64,000 bases of DNA from Dialister histaminiformans (GCF_900103425.1 NZ_FMXA01000003.1:62001-126000); one strand, 5' to 3'. Numbered from the stretch's first letter, positions 34,516 to 43,598 are shown. The notes: generated by a model from the letters alone, not told the origin. Program-made: numbers and translations.

Positions 34516-35278
34516 ACTGTGCCATTTTCCTGACCAGTTCATCTGATTTTTCTTTGATCAGCTTAAATTCACTATCCCGGCAGATTACCGTCATAAAATG
34601 AATATGTGCCTGAGAACGGAACAGATACTGACGTATGTGCAGAGGAAAGAGTATTCCGTCAATCGATGCCACCATGCGCATATCCGCCACATAGATTCTT
34701 GGTCTCTGTGACAGAAGGGTTGGCCCGTGAATCTGATTTACATCCACAGCGGCAAAATCATATGGCAGTGGAAAATCCTCATCCCTTACGGCCTCTACTC
34801 CATGCAGCAGACTGGCATTAATGATATCTCCGGCTGCCATCTGCATACGACCATAAAACGTAAGAATATTCTGTGAAGCTTCCGGCATGGTATCTGCAGC
34901 AAAGAATCCTCCCAGAACCGGATCATCAGCCAGTGAATCCATCATGAAGACCAATGCTGCTGTCTGCCTCCCCTTCTGGGAAATCAGCAGTGTTCCTTGA
35001 GAAGACTCTGCCCTTCCCACAGGATAAAAAGAAACATGACGTGGAAAAGAAGCTTTCTGCATCACCCCATCAGCCAGCTTTACAGAACGCTTAAAATAAT
35101 TCTGCAACGCTATCTTTGCCTGCATCTGCTGATTTACCGTATCCTTCACCGTATCTATGGTTTCCGCTGCCTCATAAGGCATATGAAGTTCTGCTCCCGC
35201 TGTAGCAGGTTCTTCAGCCAGAGCCACTGCATTGCCTGCAATCAGCAGTGTAGCTATTCCTGCAATCAGGCGTTTCAT
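34514..35278 (-). CDS. Exported protein C of a tandem four-member family
   Basis: 254 aa. Signal peptide (KRLIAGIATLLIAGNAVALA). After a helical region it has SSQGTLLISQKGRQTAALVF (92-111) and ASIDGILFPLHIRQYLF (204-220), the latter with the G-I-x-x-P motif 46 residues from the end. No known domain. Its start is ATGA-coupled to protein D. Probably periplasmic; function unknown. Confidence 0.65.
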   Translation of the reverse strand: MKRLIAGIATLLIAGNAVALAEEPATAGAELHMPYEAAETIDTVKDTVNQQMQAKIALQNYFKRSVKLADGVMQKASFPRHVSFYPVGRAESSQGTLLISQKGRQTAALVFMMDSLADDPVLGGFFAADTMPEASQNILTFYGRMQMAAGDIINASLLHGVEAVRDEDFPLPYDFAAVDVNQIHGPTLLSQRPRIYVADMRMVASIDGILFPLHIRQYLFRSQAHIHFMTVICRDSEFKLIKEKSDELVRKMAQ

Positions 35279-36021
35279 CGGCTGGCTCTCCTGAGTGCTT
35301 CCTGCAGAATAGGTTCAAAATAATTTCCTGCCGTTTCATCCGTGAGAATCAGATTATAGGTTGTACCTTCCTTGTTCTCTAAGGAAAAACCGCCTGCATA
35401 AACCGGAAGCAGTAAGCCGCTCTGATTAATCAATACGTGAGCATGTACTTCCTTATAATCAATTCCCTTTTGAGATTTTCCTTCCCTGACTTTAGAAACA
35501 TCGCTGACACTGACTGCCTGATTTTCCTTATTCAGCGCTCTTCCCAATGCTTCCCCCAGAATATCCTGCACAGGCTTTTTGCTATCCTGTACCCCTTTTT
35601 CACTCAGTACACTCTCATCAATCAGCCGTTCCAGAGCTGCCTTATCCTTATCCGATACAGGCATGGAAACCACAAATCCGGTATAGAAGGTATTGTTTAC
35701 TTCACTTCGAACCTGATACATACGGCTATTCTTCAGAAGAGAAGCTGTCAGTTTCGCCAGCTCTTCTGCATTCTGTTTGTGCTTTTCGTTAAATATGCCA
35801 GCTTTGGTAAACTCCTTCTCCAGTGTCTTTACCAGATTGTCTGATTCCAGAAACTCAGACACGTATGTCCCCAGAAAAGAACTTTGACCGTTCCAGACGG
35901 TCACTTTATCAGTAAGCGGCAAAACTTCTCCCTGTGGAAGCACCAGATTATCCGCAAAGACACCAGTCATACTCAATGCACAAAATCCTGCAGTTGCTGC
36001 TGCACATAACCACTTTTTCAT
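35275..36021 (-). CDS. Exported protein D of a tandem four-member family
   Basis: 248 aa from the ATG at 36021, which has AAAGGAG 6 nt upstream; the frame extends five codons more. Signal peptide ends near GVFA. A helical, Lys/Glu-rich middle (residues 60-100, 125-180) is flanked by FYTGFVVSMPVS and NQSGLLLPVYAGGFSL (199-214). The G-L-x-x-P motif is 46 residues from the end. No known domain. It starts 48 bp after the pncB stop, with no terminator between them. Function unknown. Confidence 0.65.
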   Translation of the reverse strand: MKKWLCAAATAGFCALSMTGVFADNLVLPQGEVLPLTDKVTVWNGQSSFLGTYVSEFLESDNLVKTLEKEFTKAGIFNEKHKQNAEELAKLTASLLKNSRMYQVRSEVNNTFYTGFVVSMPVSDKDKAALERLIDESVLSEKGVQDSKKPVQDILGEALGRALNKENQAVSVSDVSKVREGKSQKGIDYKEVHAHVLINQSGLLLPVYAGGFSLENKEGTTYNLILTDETAGNYFEPILQEALRRASR

Positions 36022-36069
36022 AAATTCTCCTTTCACGGAAAAATATCATAGCCCTCTCCCTGACTACTA

Positions 36070-37527
36070 TCAGGTAAGATGATGTTTGTCTGCCAGTTCT
36101 CTGGCAATAATTTCCTTCTTGAGCTCCTGCAGTCTGCAGGACAGATTAACTTCCATAATATCCGGATTGACCAGCCGGGTATATTCAGGCCACAACGTAG
36201 CCATTTCCTGATTTGCATAATCAATGATTTCTGAAATCTCCGGTAATTTTACCGCCTTTCCCTTCTGAATCAGAGGCTTAAGAAGAGGTCTTACAGTAAA
36301 CGATCCAGCCCGGAGGTGTTTCTTTCTCCAGGGAGCTGCCTCCGTAACGAAAACCACATCCCTATCTTCCCGGATTTCCTCTCCCTGAAGGCATACCAGA
36401 TCGGTAATCATCTTTCCATTATCCTTCCGATAGAAGCGGTATACTTCCTTAATGCCCGGATTGGTAATCTTATGCACATCTTCAGAAATCTTCATTACCG
36501 GCTGAACTTTGCCATCTTCCCATCTTGCACTCATCTTGAAGACTCCACCCAGAGCTGAAGAGCCATCTGCAGTAATGCATTTGGTTCCTACACCCCAGGA
36601 AGTTATGGTAGCGCCCTGGTGTTTCAGTGACTGAATCAGATATTCATCCAGATCATTGGATCCACTGATGATGGCATCCGGCAATCCGGCCTCTGTAAAC
36701 ATTCGCTTTGCCTCTTTGGACAGATAGGCCAGATCCCCGCTGTCAATGCGGATACCATATACTTTTGGCAGTTTTCCCTGTGCCTTTAACTCATGGAAAA
36801 CCGTGATCGCGTCCGGTACACCTATTTCCAGCACATTGTAGGTATCTGCCAGAAGAATCAGGTTCTCATGATAACATTTTACATATTCACGGAAAGCATC
36901 AATTTCATGGTCAAAACTCATTACCCAGCTGTGAGCCATGGTCCCCAGTACAGGAATATGGAATCGCTGACCAGCTTCCACATTACTGGTCCCATTAAAC
37001 CCGCCAATCATGGCTGAGCGGGCTCCCCAGAGTCCGGCCGACTGCCCCTGCGCTCTGCGCAGTCCAAATTCCATAAGTGCATCACTGCCCACTACCGTAC
37101 GAATGCGCCTGGCTTTAGTCGCTATGAGACTTTCATGATTCATAATCATAGAAAGTCCTGTTTCCATCAGCATGGCTTCTGCTGTAGTTCCATGGAAACG
37201 AAGCAACAGTTCTCCAGGGAAAACAACCGTCCCTTCCGGAACGGCATAAATATCCCCATGAAAGCGGAACCCGGCCAGATAAGACAGGAATTCTTCGCTG
37301 AAAATTCCAAGACTTCTTAAATAAGCTATATCTTCTTCATCATACCGAAAATTATTGACAAACTCTGTCAGATGAGAGAGCCCTGCCACTACAGTATATC
37401 CGCCGCCAAAAGGATTCTGCCGGTAAAACCGATCAAAGACTACCTGATTTTTATGCCGCCCCAGCCGAAACAGCGCATACGTCATCGATATCTGATAAAA
37501 ATCTGTCACTAACCCTGTAGATTTCAT
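36070..37527 (-). CDS. pncB: Nicotinate phosphoribosyltransferase
   Basis: 485 aa, the long Firmicutes-type NAPRTase. It makes nicotinate mononucleotide from nicotinate and PRPP for NAD salvage. Motifs: LVTDFYQISMTYALFRLG at the start, EFGLRRAQGQ, GGFNGTSNVEAG, MAHSWVMSF with the phosphorylated-His region, and IRIDSGDLAYLS for ribose-phosphate binding. An extended -10 (TGGTATACT) lies 77 bp upstream. It may be co-transcribed with exported proteins D and C. Confidence 0.94.
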   Translation of the reverse strand: MKSTGLVTDFYQISMTYALFRLGRHKNQVVFDRFYRQNPFGGGYTVVAGLSHLTEFVNNFRYDEEDIAYLRSLGIFSEEFLSYLAGFRFHGDIYAVPEGTVVFPGELLLRFHGTTAEAMLMETGLSMIMNHESLIATKARRIRTVVGSDALMEFGLRRAQGQSAGLWGARSAMIGGFNGTSNVEAGQRFHIPVLGTMAHSWVMSFDHEIDAFREYVKCYHENLILLADTYNVLEIGVPDAITVFHELKAQGKLPKVYGIRIDSGDLAYLSKEAKRMFTEAGLPDAIISGSNDLDEYLIQSLKHQGATITSWGVGTKCITADGSSALGGVFKMSARWEDGKVQPVMKISEDVHKITNPGIKEVYRFYRKDNGKMITDLVCLQGEEIREDRDVVFVTEAAPWRKKHLRAGSFTVRPLLKPLIQKGKAVKLPEISEIIDYANQEMATLWPEYTRLVNPDIMEVNLSCRLQELKKEIIARELADKHHLT

Positions 37528-37827
37528 TCTGAGCCTCTCCTCGTAATAAATGGTTTACACATGAATCTCGGATTAAACACCAGTCAAAATCTGACTTCTT
37601 ATTAGTATACCACCTCGGATGGTTCTTCTCATCTGTCAGTTTCATCCCGGCTTTCGTCTGATAAAAAATTAAGAATCTGAAGAAGTGCTGACTCGAAGTG
37701 GCATATAGATTAATACCCCAACATTTAAGGGCTGTGTGAACATGAGATGGTTCACACAGCCCTTAAAACTGTAATCTGAGAAATGCAAGGTTTCTAATCT
37801 GATATCTGCAACCTTACTGCCTGCCGT
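37528..37827. other. 300-bp intergenic region with an 18-bp hairpin
   Basis: No gene seen. It holds the pncB leader and, at 37725-37768, a perfect 18-bp inverted repeat (TTTAAGGGCTGTGTGAAC, 8-nt loop) 60 bp after the DUF4911 stop. It lacks a T-run on either strand, so it may be a weak terminator or an mRNA-end stabiliser. Confidence 0.6.
37604..37612 (-). promoter_or_regulatory. Extended -10 candidate of pncB
   Basis: TGGTATACT on the minus strand, without a convincing -35. Confidence 0.35.
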
Positions 37828-38055
37828 CTATTCTGCCTCCTCACGGTTTCTCAGTATCTTCACCGGTACGTCATCAATACTCTTCAGAACTTCTATGGCA
37901 AGCGGCCGGGTATCCTTTGTCGTATGCACCACACAGGTAGCCCTTTTGGCATTAATGGTTGTAAGGATTCCCAGATATTCATACCCTTCCAGAATCCGGT
38001 TTACATAATTCACTGCAGAAGCAGGTACCTCTATATATAATTGTTCATCATCCAT
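37828..38055 (-). CDS. DUF4911-type small protein
   Basis: 75 aa, soluble, about one alpha/beta domain: LYIEVPASAVNYVNRILEGY, LGILTTINAK, ATCVVHTT and a C-terminal helix. Small proteins of this kind sit next to U32 peptidase-like genes in Firmicutes. Its start overlaps the end of trhP by 8 bp, so it is co-translated and may assist tRNA hydroxylation, but no function is known. Confidence 0.7.
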   Translation of the reverse strand: MDDEQLYIEVPASAVNYVNRILEGYEYLGILTTINAKRATCVVHTTKDTRPLAIEVLKSIDDVPVKILRNREEAE

Positions 38056-39280
38056 TATGATTTGGCCTCCTCAGAATCGTATAATCCGGAAGAGTCTGTT
38101 CCGTTTCCATTGTCAGAATTTCCAGCGGATGCGGTGCCTTATCCACCTCTTCTCCCTCCTGGTTAAACAGTCTGCCCACGGTAATATTAAACACATCGCC
38201 CGCCGGAGTCAGACATTCCAGTGTTTCCCCGGTGGTAAAGTGATTCCGCTGCTGCACGGTCACGCGGCCTGATTCCCCCTGTCCCGGCTGCACAAGCCCT
38301 ACAAAATCATAGGACTGTACCGGCTGGGACTTTTCATATTCCTGTGCTGTATAGTCCGGATTCTGGAAAGCGAATGCCGTCGTGTATGGACGATGGGATA
38401 CCTTTTCCAGTTCCGCACGCCATCTCCAGTCCGGCTTATAGTCTGCTCCCTGTTCATAGTAGGCATCAATAGCCTTTCGATAGGCTGCCACCACGGCGGC
38501 CACGTAATATACACTCTTCATGCGTCCTTCAATTTTCAGGCTGGCTGCCCCGGCTTCAATCAGATCCTTTACATGGTCAATCATGCACAGGTCCTTGCTA
38601 TTGAAAATGTAGGTTCCGTGTTCATCTTCTTCCACCGGCCAGTACTGTCCAGGACGTGTTTCTTCCACAACGGAATATTTAAACCGGCATACCTGAACAC
38701 ATTCCCCTTTGTTGGACTGTCTACGACCATTAGTAAAAAAGTTGGACAGAAGGCAGCGACCGGACCAGGAAATGCACATAGCCCCGTGGCCAAAGACTTC
38801 CAGATCCACATCCACCTTCCGGTGAATTTCCGCCAGCTCTTTAAGAGAGACTTCCCGGGCCATAACCACACGTTCCGCGCCCATATCCTTCCATGCCTTT
38901 ACCGTACGCCAATTAGCCGCGCTGGCCTGTGTACTTACATGGATAGGAAGGCCAGGTGCCACTTCCCTGCACAGATGGAATACCCCTAGATCAGATATTA
39001 ATACGGCATCCACATGAATAGATTCCAGGAATCGGAGATAATCATCCAATCCGCGAAGATCATCATTTCTCGGAATAATATTAACCGTTACATATACCTT
39101 GCGACCTCTTGCATGGGCAAAATTCACAGCTTCTTCCAGTTCTTCATTATCAAAATTTCCACCATATGCGCGAAGACCAAACCCTTTTCCGGCCAAGTAT
39201 ACAGCATCTGCACCATACAGAATGGCCATCTTCATTTTTCCCATATTTCCGGCTGGTGCCAGCAATTCGATTTTCTTCAT
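38048..39280 (-). CDS. trhP: U32-family tRNA 5-hydroxyuridine synthase (TrhP-like)
   Basis: 410 aa. U32 peptidase family with the signature EVFGHGAMCISWSGRCLLS, then NKGECVQVCRF; the conserved Cys bind an iron-sulfur cluster in TrhP. TrhP makes 5-hydroxyuridine at wobble U34 in a prephenate-dependent way, though the family was long annotated as collagenase. The neighbours mltG and trmR are those of B. subtilis yrrL-yrrM-yrrN/O, where TrmR methylates the product. Its own promoter candidate lies in the preceding terminator. Confidence 0.85.
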   Translation of the reverse strand: MKKIELLAPAGNMGKMKMAILYGADAVYLAGKGFGLRAYGGNFDNEELEEAVNFAHARGRKVYVTVNIIPRNDDLRGLDDYLRFLESIHVDAVLISDLGVFHLCREVAPGLPIHVSTQASAANWRTVKAWKDMGAERVVMAREVSLKELAEIHRKVDVDLEVFGHGAMCISWSGRCLLSNFFTNGRRQSNKGECVQVCRFKYSVVEETRPGQYWPVEEDEHGTYIFNSKDLCMIDHVKDLIEAGAASLKIEGRMKSVYYVAAVVAAYRKAIDAYYEQGADYKPDWRWRAELEKVSHRPYTTAFAFQNPDYTAQEYEKSQPVQSYDFVGLVQPGQGESGRVTVQQRNHFTTGETLECLTPAGDVFNITVGRLFNQEGEEVDKAPHPLEILTMETEQTLPDYTILRRPNHNG

Positions 39281-39310
39281 TTATCCTCCTGAATCAGAGA
39301 AATCATCAAT

Positions 39311-39340
39311 ATTGTATATAATCATAAAAATCGCTGTGAA
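39311..39340 (-). promoter_or_regulatory. Promoter candidate of trhP
   Basis: Minus strand TTCACA (39335-39340), 18 nt, TACAAT (39311-39316). The -35 lies inside the arm of the trmR terminator hairpin. Confidence 0.45.
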
Positions 39341-39367
39341 GGAAATGATTTCTCATCTTTCACAGCG
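39323..39367 (-). terminator. Terminator after trmR
   Basis: Inverted repeat CGCTGTGAAggAaATGA with complement, followed on the minus strand by ATTTTTAT. Confidence 0.8.
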
Positions 39368-39397
39368 TGGATTGCTTTCTGAATCATTTATGCTATT

Positions 39398-39988
39398 TTA
39401 ACGCTTAACAGAAACAGCCAGCCCATCCCCTTCTTCATCAATTATTGTATCATAGGCTGAGTTCACATAGCGGATATAATCCCTCAGGCGCATAACCAGT
39501 GTCCTGTATCGATGAGGAACCTGTCCCTCTGCCATCACCAGTCCTCTGAACAGCACATTATCCGCTGCAATGACAGCATGAGCTGTCAGAAGTGGTTCCA
39601 GCATTTTTAGCTCCCGGAGATACTGCCCTTTGGGGCCATCCAGAAATACAAAATCATACGGACCCTCCAGAGTGGGAATCACCCTGGCCGCATCTCCCAG
39701 ATGACCATGCCAGCGATGACTGACTCCTGCCTTTTCCACGGCTTCCTCAGCAATCCGGTAGCGCTGTTCATCCACCTCAATGGTATCAATATGCGCTTCC
39801 GGAAATTCATGGAGAAGGAGCAGAGAGGAATAGCCAATAGCTGTCCCTACTTCCAATATCCGTGCCGGTGATGCCTTTCTGGCCGCTTCAATCAGTGCCT
39901 TTCGCTCCGATTTCCGGATAATCGGCACACTATGCTCTTCTGCATAGGCTTCCAGGGAAGCAAGAACTGCCTGTATTGTATGCGTCAT
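39398..39988 (-). CDS. trmR: tRNA 5-hydroxyuridine methyltransferase TrmR
   Basis: 196 aa class I SAM-dependent O-methyltransferase of the YrrM type. SAM motif I is RILEVGTAIGYSSLLL (residues 43-58), motif II ends in TIEVDEQR, and FVFLDGPKGQY and AADNVLFRG hold the metal and substrate residues. TrmR turns 5-hydroxyuridine at tRNA wobble position 34 into 5-methoxyuridine. The mltG stop is 6 bp before its start, and the hydroxylase gene trhP is downstream, matching the known gene order. Confidence 0.88.
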   Translation of the reverse strand: MTHTIQAVLASLEAYAEEHSVPIIRKSERKALIEAARKASPARILEVGTAIGYSSLLLLHEFPEAHIDTIEVDEQRYRIAEEAVEKAGVSHRWHGHLGDAARVIPTLEGPYDFVFLDGPKGQYLRELKMLEPLLTAHAVIAADNVLFRGLVMAEGQVPHRYRTLVMRLRDYIRYVNSAYDTIIDEEGDGLAVSVKR

Positions 39989-39994
39989 CTCCTG

Positions 39995-41347
39995 TTACCC
40001 CTTAACTGAAGCCACAGCGACCTCATGTTCATCCAGAGTCCGCGTAAATATATGATGTCCATCCGGTTTTGCTACATAATAAAGATATTCTCCAGGTTTT
40101 GCAGCCAGAACCGCCTTAATGGCATTCATCCCCGGTGCCCCAATAGGTCCTGGCGGCAGTCCGGTCCGACGATAGGTGTTATACGGGGAATTAATCCGCG
40201 TATCAGCGATCGACAAATGTTCTTTCGGCTTTCCCAGGGCATACTGGATAGTTGCGTCAATCTGCAGCGGCATATTGATTTCCAGCCGTTTCAGAATAAC
40301 CGAAGCAATCGGCACCTGATCTTCTCTGAACTTAGCTTCCTTTTCAACCATGGAGGCAATAGTCATCAGATCATGCAGACTCATTTTCTTTTCTGCAGCT
40401 TCTCTTCTTATCTCGGGCGAAAGCATCTTATCGGTGTGATCATACATCAGATCACAAAGCTGTTTCGCCGTATAGTCTTTTGGGATATCATAGGTATCCG
40501 CAAACAAAAACCCTTCTCCTTTTACCTGTGCGGGTTCAGGACCATACATATAGGTGAGCGGACCATAGGAGGCAGCTTCCGCTGCAAAGTCATCCGCCCC
40601 TTTTATATCTGCCTTTTTTAATGCTTCAGCAATCTGGGATACCGTATAGCCTTCCGGAATGGTGACCGTAGCAAAGTCATTACCGCCCTTATGGAGCTCA
40701 ATAATGGCTTCCTTAACTGTAATTCCCTGATCAAACTTATAATGACCAGCCTGCAGTTTCTTGCTATCCCCCTTAACCGCAAGGGCTGTACGGAATACGA
40801 ATGCATTGGAAATAACATGCTTTTCTTCCAGCATATTCCCGATTTCCGCCCCGGTGGCATTAGCTGGAATATCAACAGTCACTGTACCATGTGCTTCCGG
40901 TTTCTGAATCTGATAGAAATATTGTCCAGCCCAGATAAACAGCATAACCACGGTTACAGCAATCATGACATAACCAATCCAGAGTGTGATTTTGTTCCCC
41001 CGGCGGCGGGATTCATAATATTTCCTTCTGGCTTCTTCATACTTTTGCTGCTTTGCCAGCTTCTTCTGATTCCGCTTTTCCTGCATCTGGCGTTCGAACT
41101 TACGTTCTTTTTTCTCTTCTTTTCGTTCCTTCGCCTTTTCCGAAGCCCTTCTGAGGCTTTTTTTCAGGCGGTGCGTATGTTCCTGCGGTGCTGCTACATC
41201 CTGATCCGGCGTATCATCCTGCGTTTTTGCAGCAGCGGTTTCAGAATCCTCATGCACTGCTTCGTTGTGAGATTCCTCGCCATCATTTCCGACAATAGAC
41301 TCCCATACTGACGCAGGCACTGACATTTTATTTTCCTTATTCTTCAT
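39995..41347 (-). CDS. mltG: Endolytic peptidoglycan transglycosylase MltG
   Basis: 450 aa. A long charged cytoplasmic N-terminus (residues 1-125, Glu/Lys-rich), one membrane helix (about 127-148) and an extracytoplasmic YceG domain. The catalytic Glu is in SMVEKEAKF, with INMPLQIDATIQYALG, INSPYNTYRRTGLPPGPIG and a final YLYYVAKPDGHHIFT. MltG cleaves nascent glycan strands. The 7 codons before MSVPAS may be untranslated: AAGGAAAATAAAATG there is as good a start (41326) as the chosen one. Confidence 0.94.
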   Translation of the reverse strand: MKNKENKMSVPASVWESIVGNDGEESHNEAVHEDSETAAAKTQDDTPDQDVAAPQEHTHRLKKSLRRASEKAKERKEEKKERKFERQMQEKRNQKKLAKQQKYEEARRKYYESRRRGNKITLWIGYVMIAVTVVMLFIWAGQYFYQIQKPEAHGTVTVDIPANATGAEIGNMLEEKHVISNAFVFRTALAVKGDSKKLQAGHYKFDQGITVKEAIIELHKGGNDFATVTIPEGYTVSQIAEALKKADIKGADDFAAEAASYGPLTYMYGPEPAQVKGEGFLFADTYDIPKDYTAKQLCDLMYDHTDKMLSPEIRREAAEKKMSLHDLMTIASMVEKEAKFREDQVPIASVILKRLEINMPLQIDATIQYALGKPKEHLSIADTRINSPYNTYRRTGLPPGPIGAPGMNAIKAVLAAKPGEYLYYVAKPDGHHIFTRTLDEHEVAVASVKG

Positions 41348-41412
41348 GCCTTTTATTCCTTTTTAACCCCGGGTATATGGTATTATCCCCGGAAAAACAA
41401 TAATGACATCTT

Positions 41413-41441
41413 ATTATACCATAGGTCCCATATTCTGAAAA
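41413..41441 (-). promoter_or_regulatory. Promoter of mltG-trmR
   Basis: Minus strand TTTTCA (41436-41441), 17 nt, TATAAT (41413-41418), with an extended TGG before the -10. Confidence 0.6.
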
Positions 41442-41461
41442 AACGTCCCCCTGCCGGACCA

Positions 41462-42379
41462 TCAGAACTCCTCTTTGGATGGTTCCCGTACCCCTGCCCC
41501 ATTAAAGGCCGGAATATACACCGCATCGGACGAGTCAGCTTCCTGCGTGTATCCATCTACGATTCCCAGTTCTTCCATACAGGCTTCCGCCTCATTATAT
41601 TCCTCTTCTGTGAGGCGGCGGTTGATTTCAGGAAATTCAGCGGCCCGTCCCCACGGCACATATTGCCGCATAAGAGAAAACAATACCTGCCCCGGCGCAA
41701 ATGTTTCCGCCACATACCTGAGCACTCCCTTTGTATTTTCCAGATTTCCCGGAAGTATCAGATGCCGGATGAGCACCCCTTTTTTCAGTATGCCGTCACT
41801 TCCTATTTCATAAGGTCCGGTCTGCCGGTACATCTGCTCAATCGCCGCTGTGGCCTTTTCAAAATAATCCGGCGCGTCACTGTACCGCGCTGCCGGTTCC
41901 CGAAGGGAATATTTCAGATCCGGCAACCAGCACTGTATCTTTTTACGCAGAAAGGCCACGGTATGAACACTTTCATACCCTCCGCAGTTATACACCACTG
42001 GCACAGGAAGCGGCTCCCTCAGACTTTGAAATATAGCATGGGTAAAATGAGTGGGCGTCACCAGATCAATATTATGGGCCCCCTGGGCAATCAGTTCAAA
42101 GTATATCTGTCTGAGCCTTTCCACACTGATTTCCTCTCCATGCATCAATTCAGATATCTCATAATTCTGGCAATATACACAGGACAGGTTACACCCGGCA
42201 AAGAATACTGTACCAGCTCCACGGGTTCCACTGATACAGGGCTCTTCCCAGTGGTGAAGGGCCGCCCGTGAAACTATGGGCAGCATACCGGAGCGGCAAT
42301 ACCCGGCCCGTCCTTTTTCATGAATGGATTGTTTTCTGTCCACCTTACAGCTTCTGGGACAAACATTACAGAAACTCAT
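41462..42379 (-). CDS. Radical SAM protein, PflA/AmmeMemo-like
   Basis: 305 aa. Radical SAM motif CNLSCVYCQNYE near residue 68, plus an N-terminal Cys cluster (CNVCPRSC and GRAGYC) likely to bind another metal or cluster. Similar proteins are annotated as pyruvate formate-lyase activating enzyme-like or putative YgiQ/PflX proteins. No glycyl radical enzyme is adjacent, so the target is unknown. RBS GGAGG; single gene downstream of the bioB terminator. Confidence 0.83.
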   Translation of the reverse strand: MSFCNVCPRSCKVDRKQSIHEKGRAGYCRSGMLPIVSRAALHHWEEPCISGTRGAGTVFFAGCNLSCVYCQNYEISELMHGEEISVERLRQIYFELIAQGAHNIDLVTPTHFTHAIFQSLREPLPVPVVYNCGGYESVHTVAFLRKKIQCWLPDLKYSLREPAARYSDAPDYFEKATAAIEQMYRQTGPYEIGSDGILKKGVLIRHLILPGNLENTKGVLRYVAETFAPGQVLFSLMRQYVPWGRAAEFPEINRRLTEEEYNEAEACMEELGIVDGYTQEADSSDAVYIPAFNGAGVREPSKEEF

Positions 42380-42454
42380 AATTCCTCCTGAGGGACTTTC
42401 CCTGCATGATAAAAACGTATCCTTATTTTATACCATACATTCCGGCTTATCCAT

Positions 42455-42495
42455 AAAAAATAAGGAAGCAACCTTTCCATCAGGAAAGGTCACTC
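42455..42495 (-). terminator. Terminator of bioB
   Basis: Stem with ACCTTTCC-atca-GGAAAGGT core, followed on the minus strand by TTATTTTTTA. Confidence 0.8.
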
Positions 42496-42535
42496 CCTGT
42501 ATATACCGCATGTGACAATATGCAATCATGAATAT

Positions 42536-43540
42536 TCAGATTCCCCGTTCCGAACCAGTAACGCACCGGCCCAGATCTCTCGTCATCTGCTTATCCAGTG
42601 CCGGATTTCTTCCGCCGGTAGTCAGATATCCGCCTACCATAATGCCATCCAGTCCGCCGCTCATAGCCAGTGCCTGCAGACTTCGCAGATTGACCTCCCG
42701 CCCTCCGGCCGTACGGATTAATGCATGTGGAAGAACAAAACGGAAGACCGCAAATGCACGGAGAATTTCCAGCGGAGGAACCGGTCGGTTATGAGCAAAC
42801 GGCGTCCCCCTGACCGGATTCAGAATATTGAGCGGCACAGAATCAATATGCATTTCTTTCAGCTTAAATGCCATTTCCACCCGCTGCTCCAATGTCTCTC
42901 CCAATCCCAGAATACCTCCTGAGCAGACACGTATCCCCACATCCTGTATTCTGCGTATGAGCCTTTCCTTATCTTCCATAGTATGGGTTGAACAGATAGA
43001 CGGAAAGTAAGATGGCGCTGTTTCTATGTTGCAATGAAACCGTGTGATACCGGCCTCTTTAAGCCGTAAGGCCTGCTCGCGTGTAATCAACCCCAGAGAG
43101 CAGCACACTTCCATATGCAGTTCATTGCGGATTCTTTTCACCACGTGAATGATTTCTTCAAATTCTCCTGCATTATCCTGGTTCCGTCCACTGGTTACAA
43201 GAGAAAAACGAACAGCACCAGCATCTCTGGCCTTCCTGGCCATATCCATAATCTGTTCTTCCGGAAGCAGGCGGTATACCCTGGCTCCGGTATTCCAGAA
43301 ACCGGACTGTGCACAGAACCGGCAGTTTTCCGGACAATGGCCACTTCGTGCATTGACAATGGCACAGAAGTCAATCCCATTCCCCTTAAATTTCTGCCGG
43401 ATCTTATCCGCCATAGCCAGAAGGACCATCGTATCTGCATCTGAGGTATGAATCAGTTCCATCGCTTCTGTTCTGGTAATTTCCTGTCCATCCATCACCT
43501 TACCTGCCAGTTCTATAATGCGTCTGCAGGATAACTCCAT
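42536..43540 (-). CDS. bioB: Biotin synthase
   Basis: 334 aa. Radical SAM Cys are in GHCPENCRFCAQS (Cys69, 73, 76). Ligands for the sulfur-donating [2Fe-2S] cluster are in CCSLG and RFHCNIE, and the C-terminal Arg in the NLRSLQALAMSG region completes the usual set. It inserts sulfur into dethiobiotin. It stands alone, but a BirA-type operator overlaps its promoter, so it is under biotin control. RBS AAGGAGG, ATG at 43540. Confidence 0.96.
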   Translation of the reverse strand: MELSCRRIIELAGKVMDGQEITRTEAMELIHTSDADTMVLLAMADKIRQKFKGNGIDFCAIVNARSGHCPENCRFCAQSGFWNTGARVYRLLPEEQIMDMARKARDAGAVRFSLVTSGRNQDNAGEFEEIIHVVKRIRNELHMEVCCSLGLITREQALRLKEAGITRFHCNIETAPSYFPSICSTHTMEDKERLIRRIQDVGIRVCSGGILGLGETLEQRVEMAFKLKEMHIDSVPLNILNPVRGTPFAHNRPVPPLEILRAFAVFRFVLPHALIRTAGGREVNLRSLQALAMSGGLDGIMVGGYLTTGGRNPALDKQMTRDLGRCVTGSERGI

Positions 43541-43598
43541 TCTGGTATCCTCCTTTTTATAACCCTTATTACCTTATTCATCTTATGCTGATGCATTA

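Noticed and set aside
37528-37620. T-box-like GAGGTGGTA in the pncB leader
   Set aside because: It lacks AGGGTGGNACCGCG, a specifier stem and a terminator, and pncB is not a T-box target.
37451-37645. 64-codon minus frame over the pncB start
   Set aside because: Overlaps the pncB coding start in another frame and has no recognisable content.
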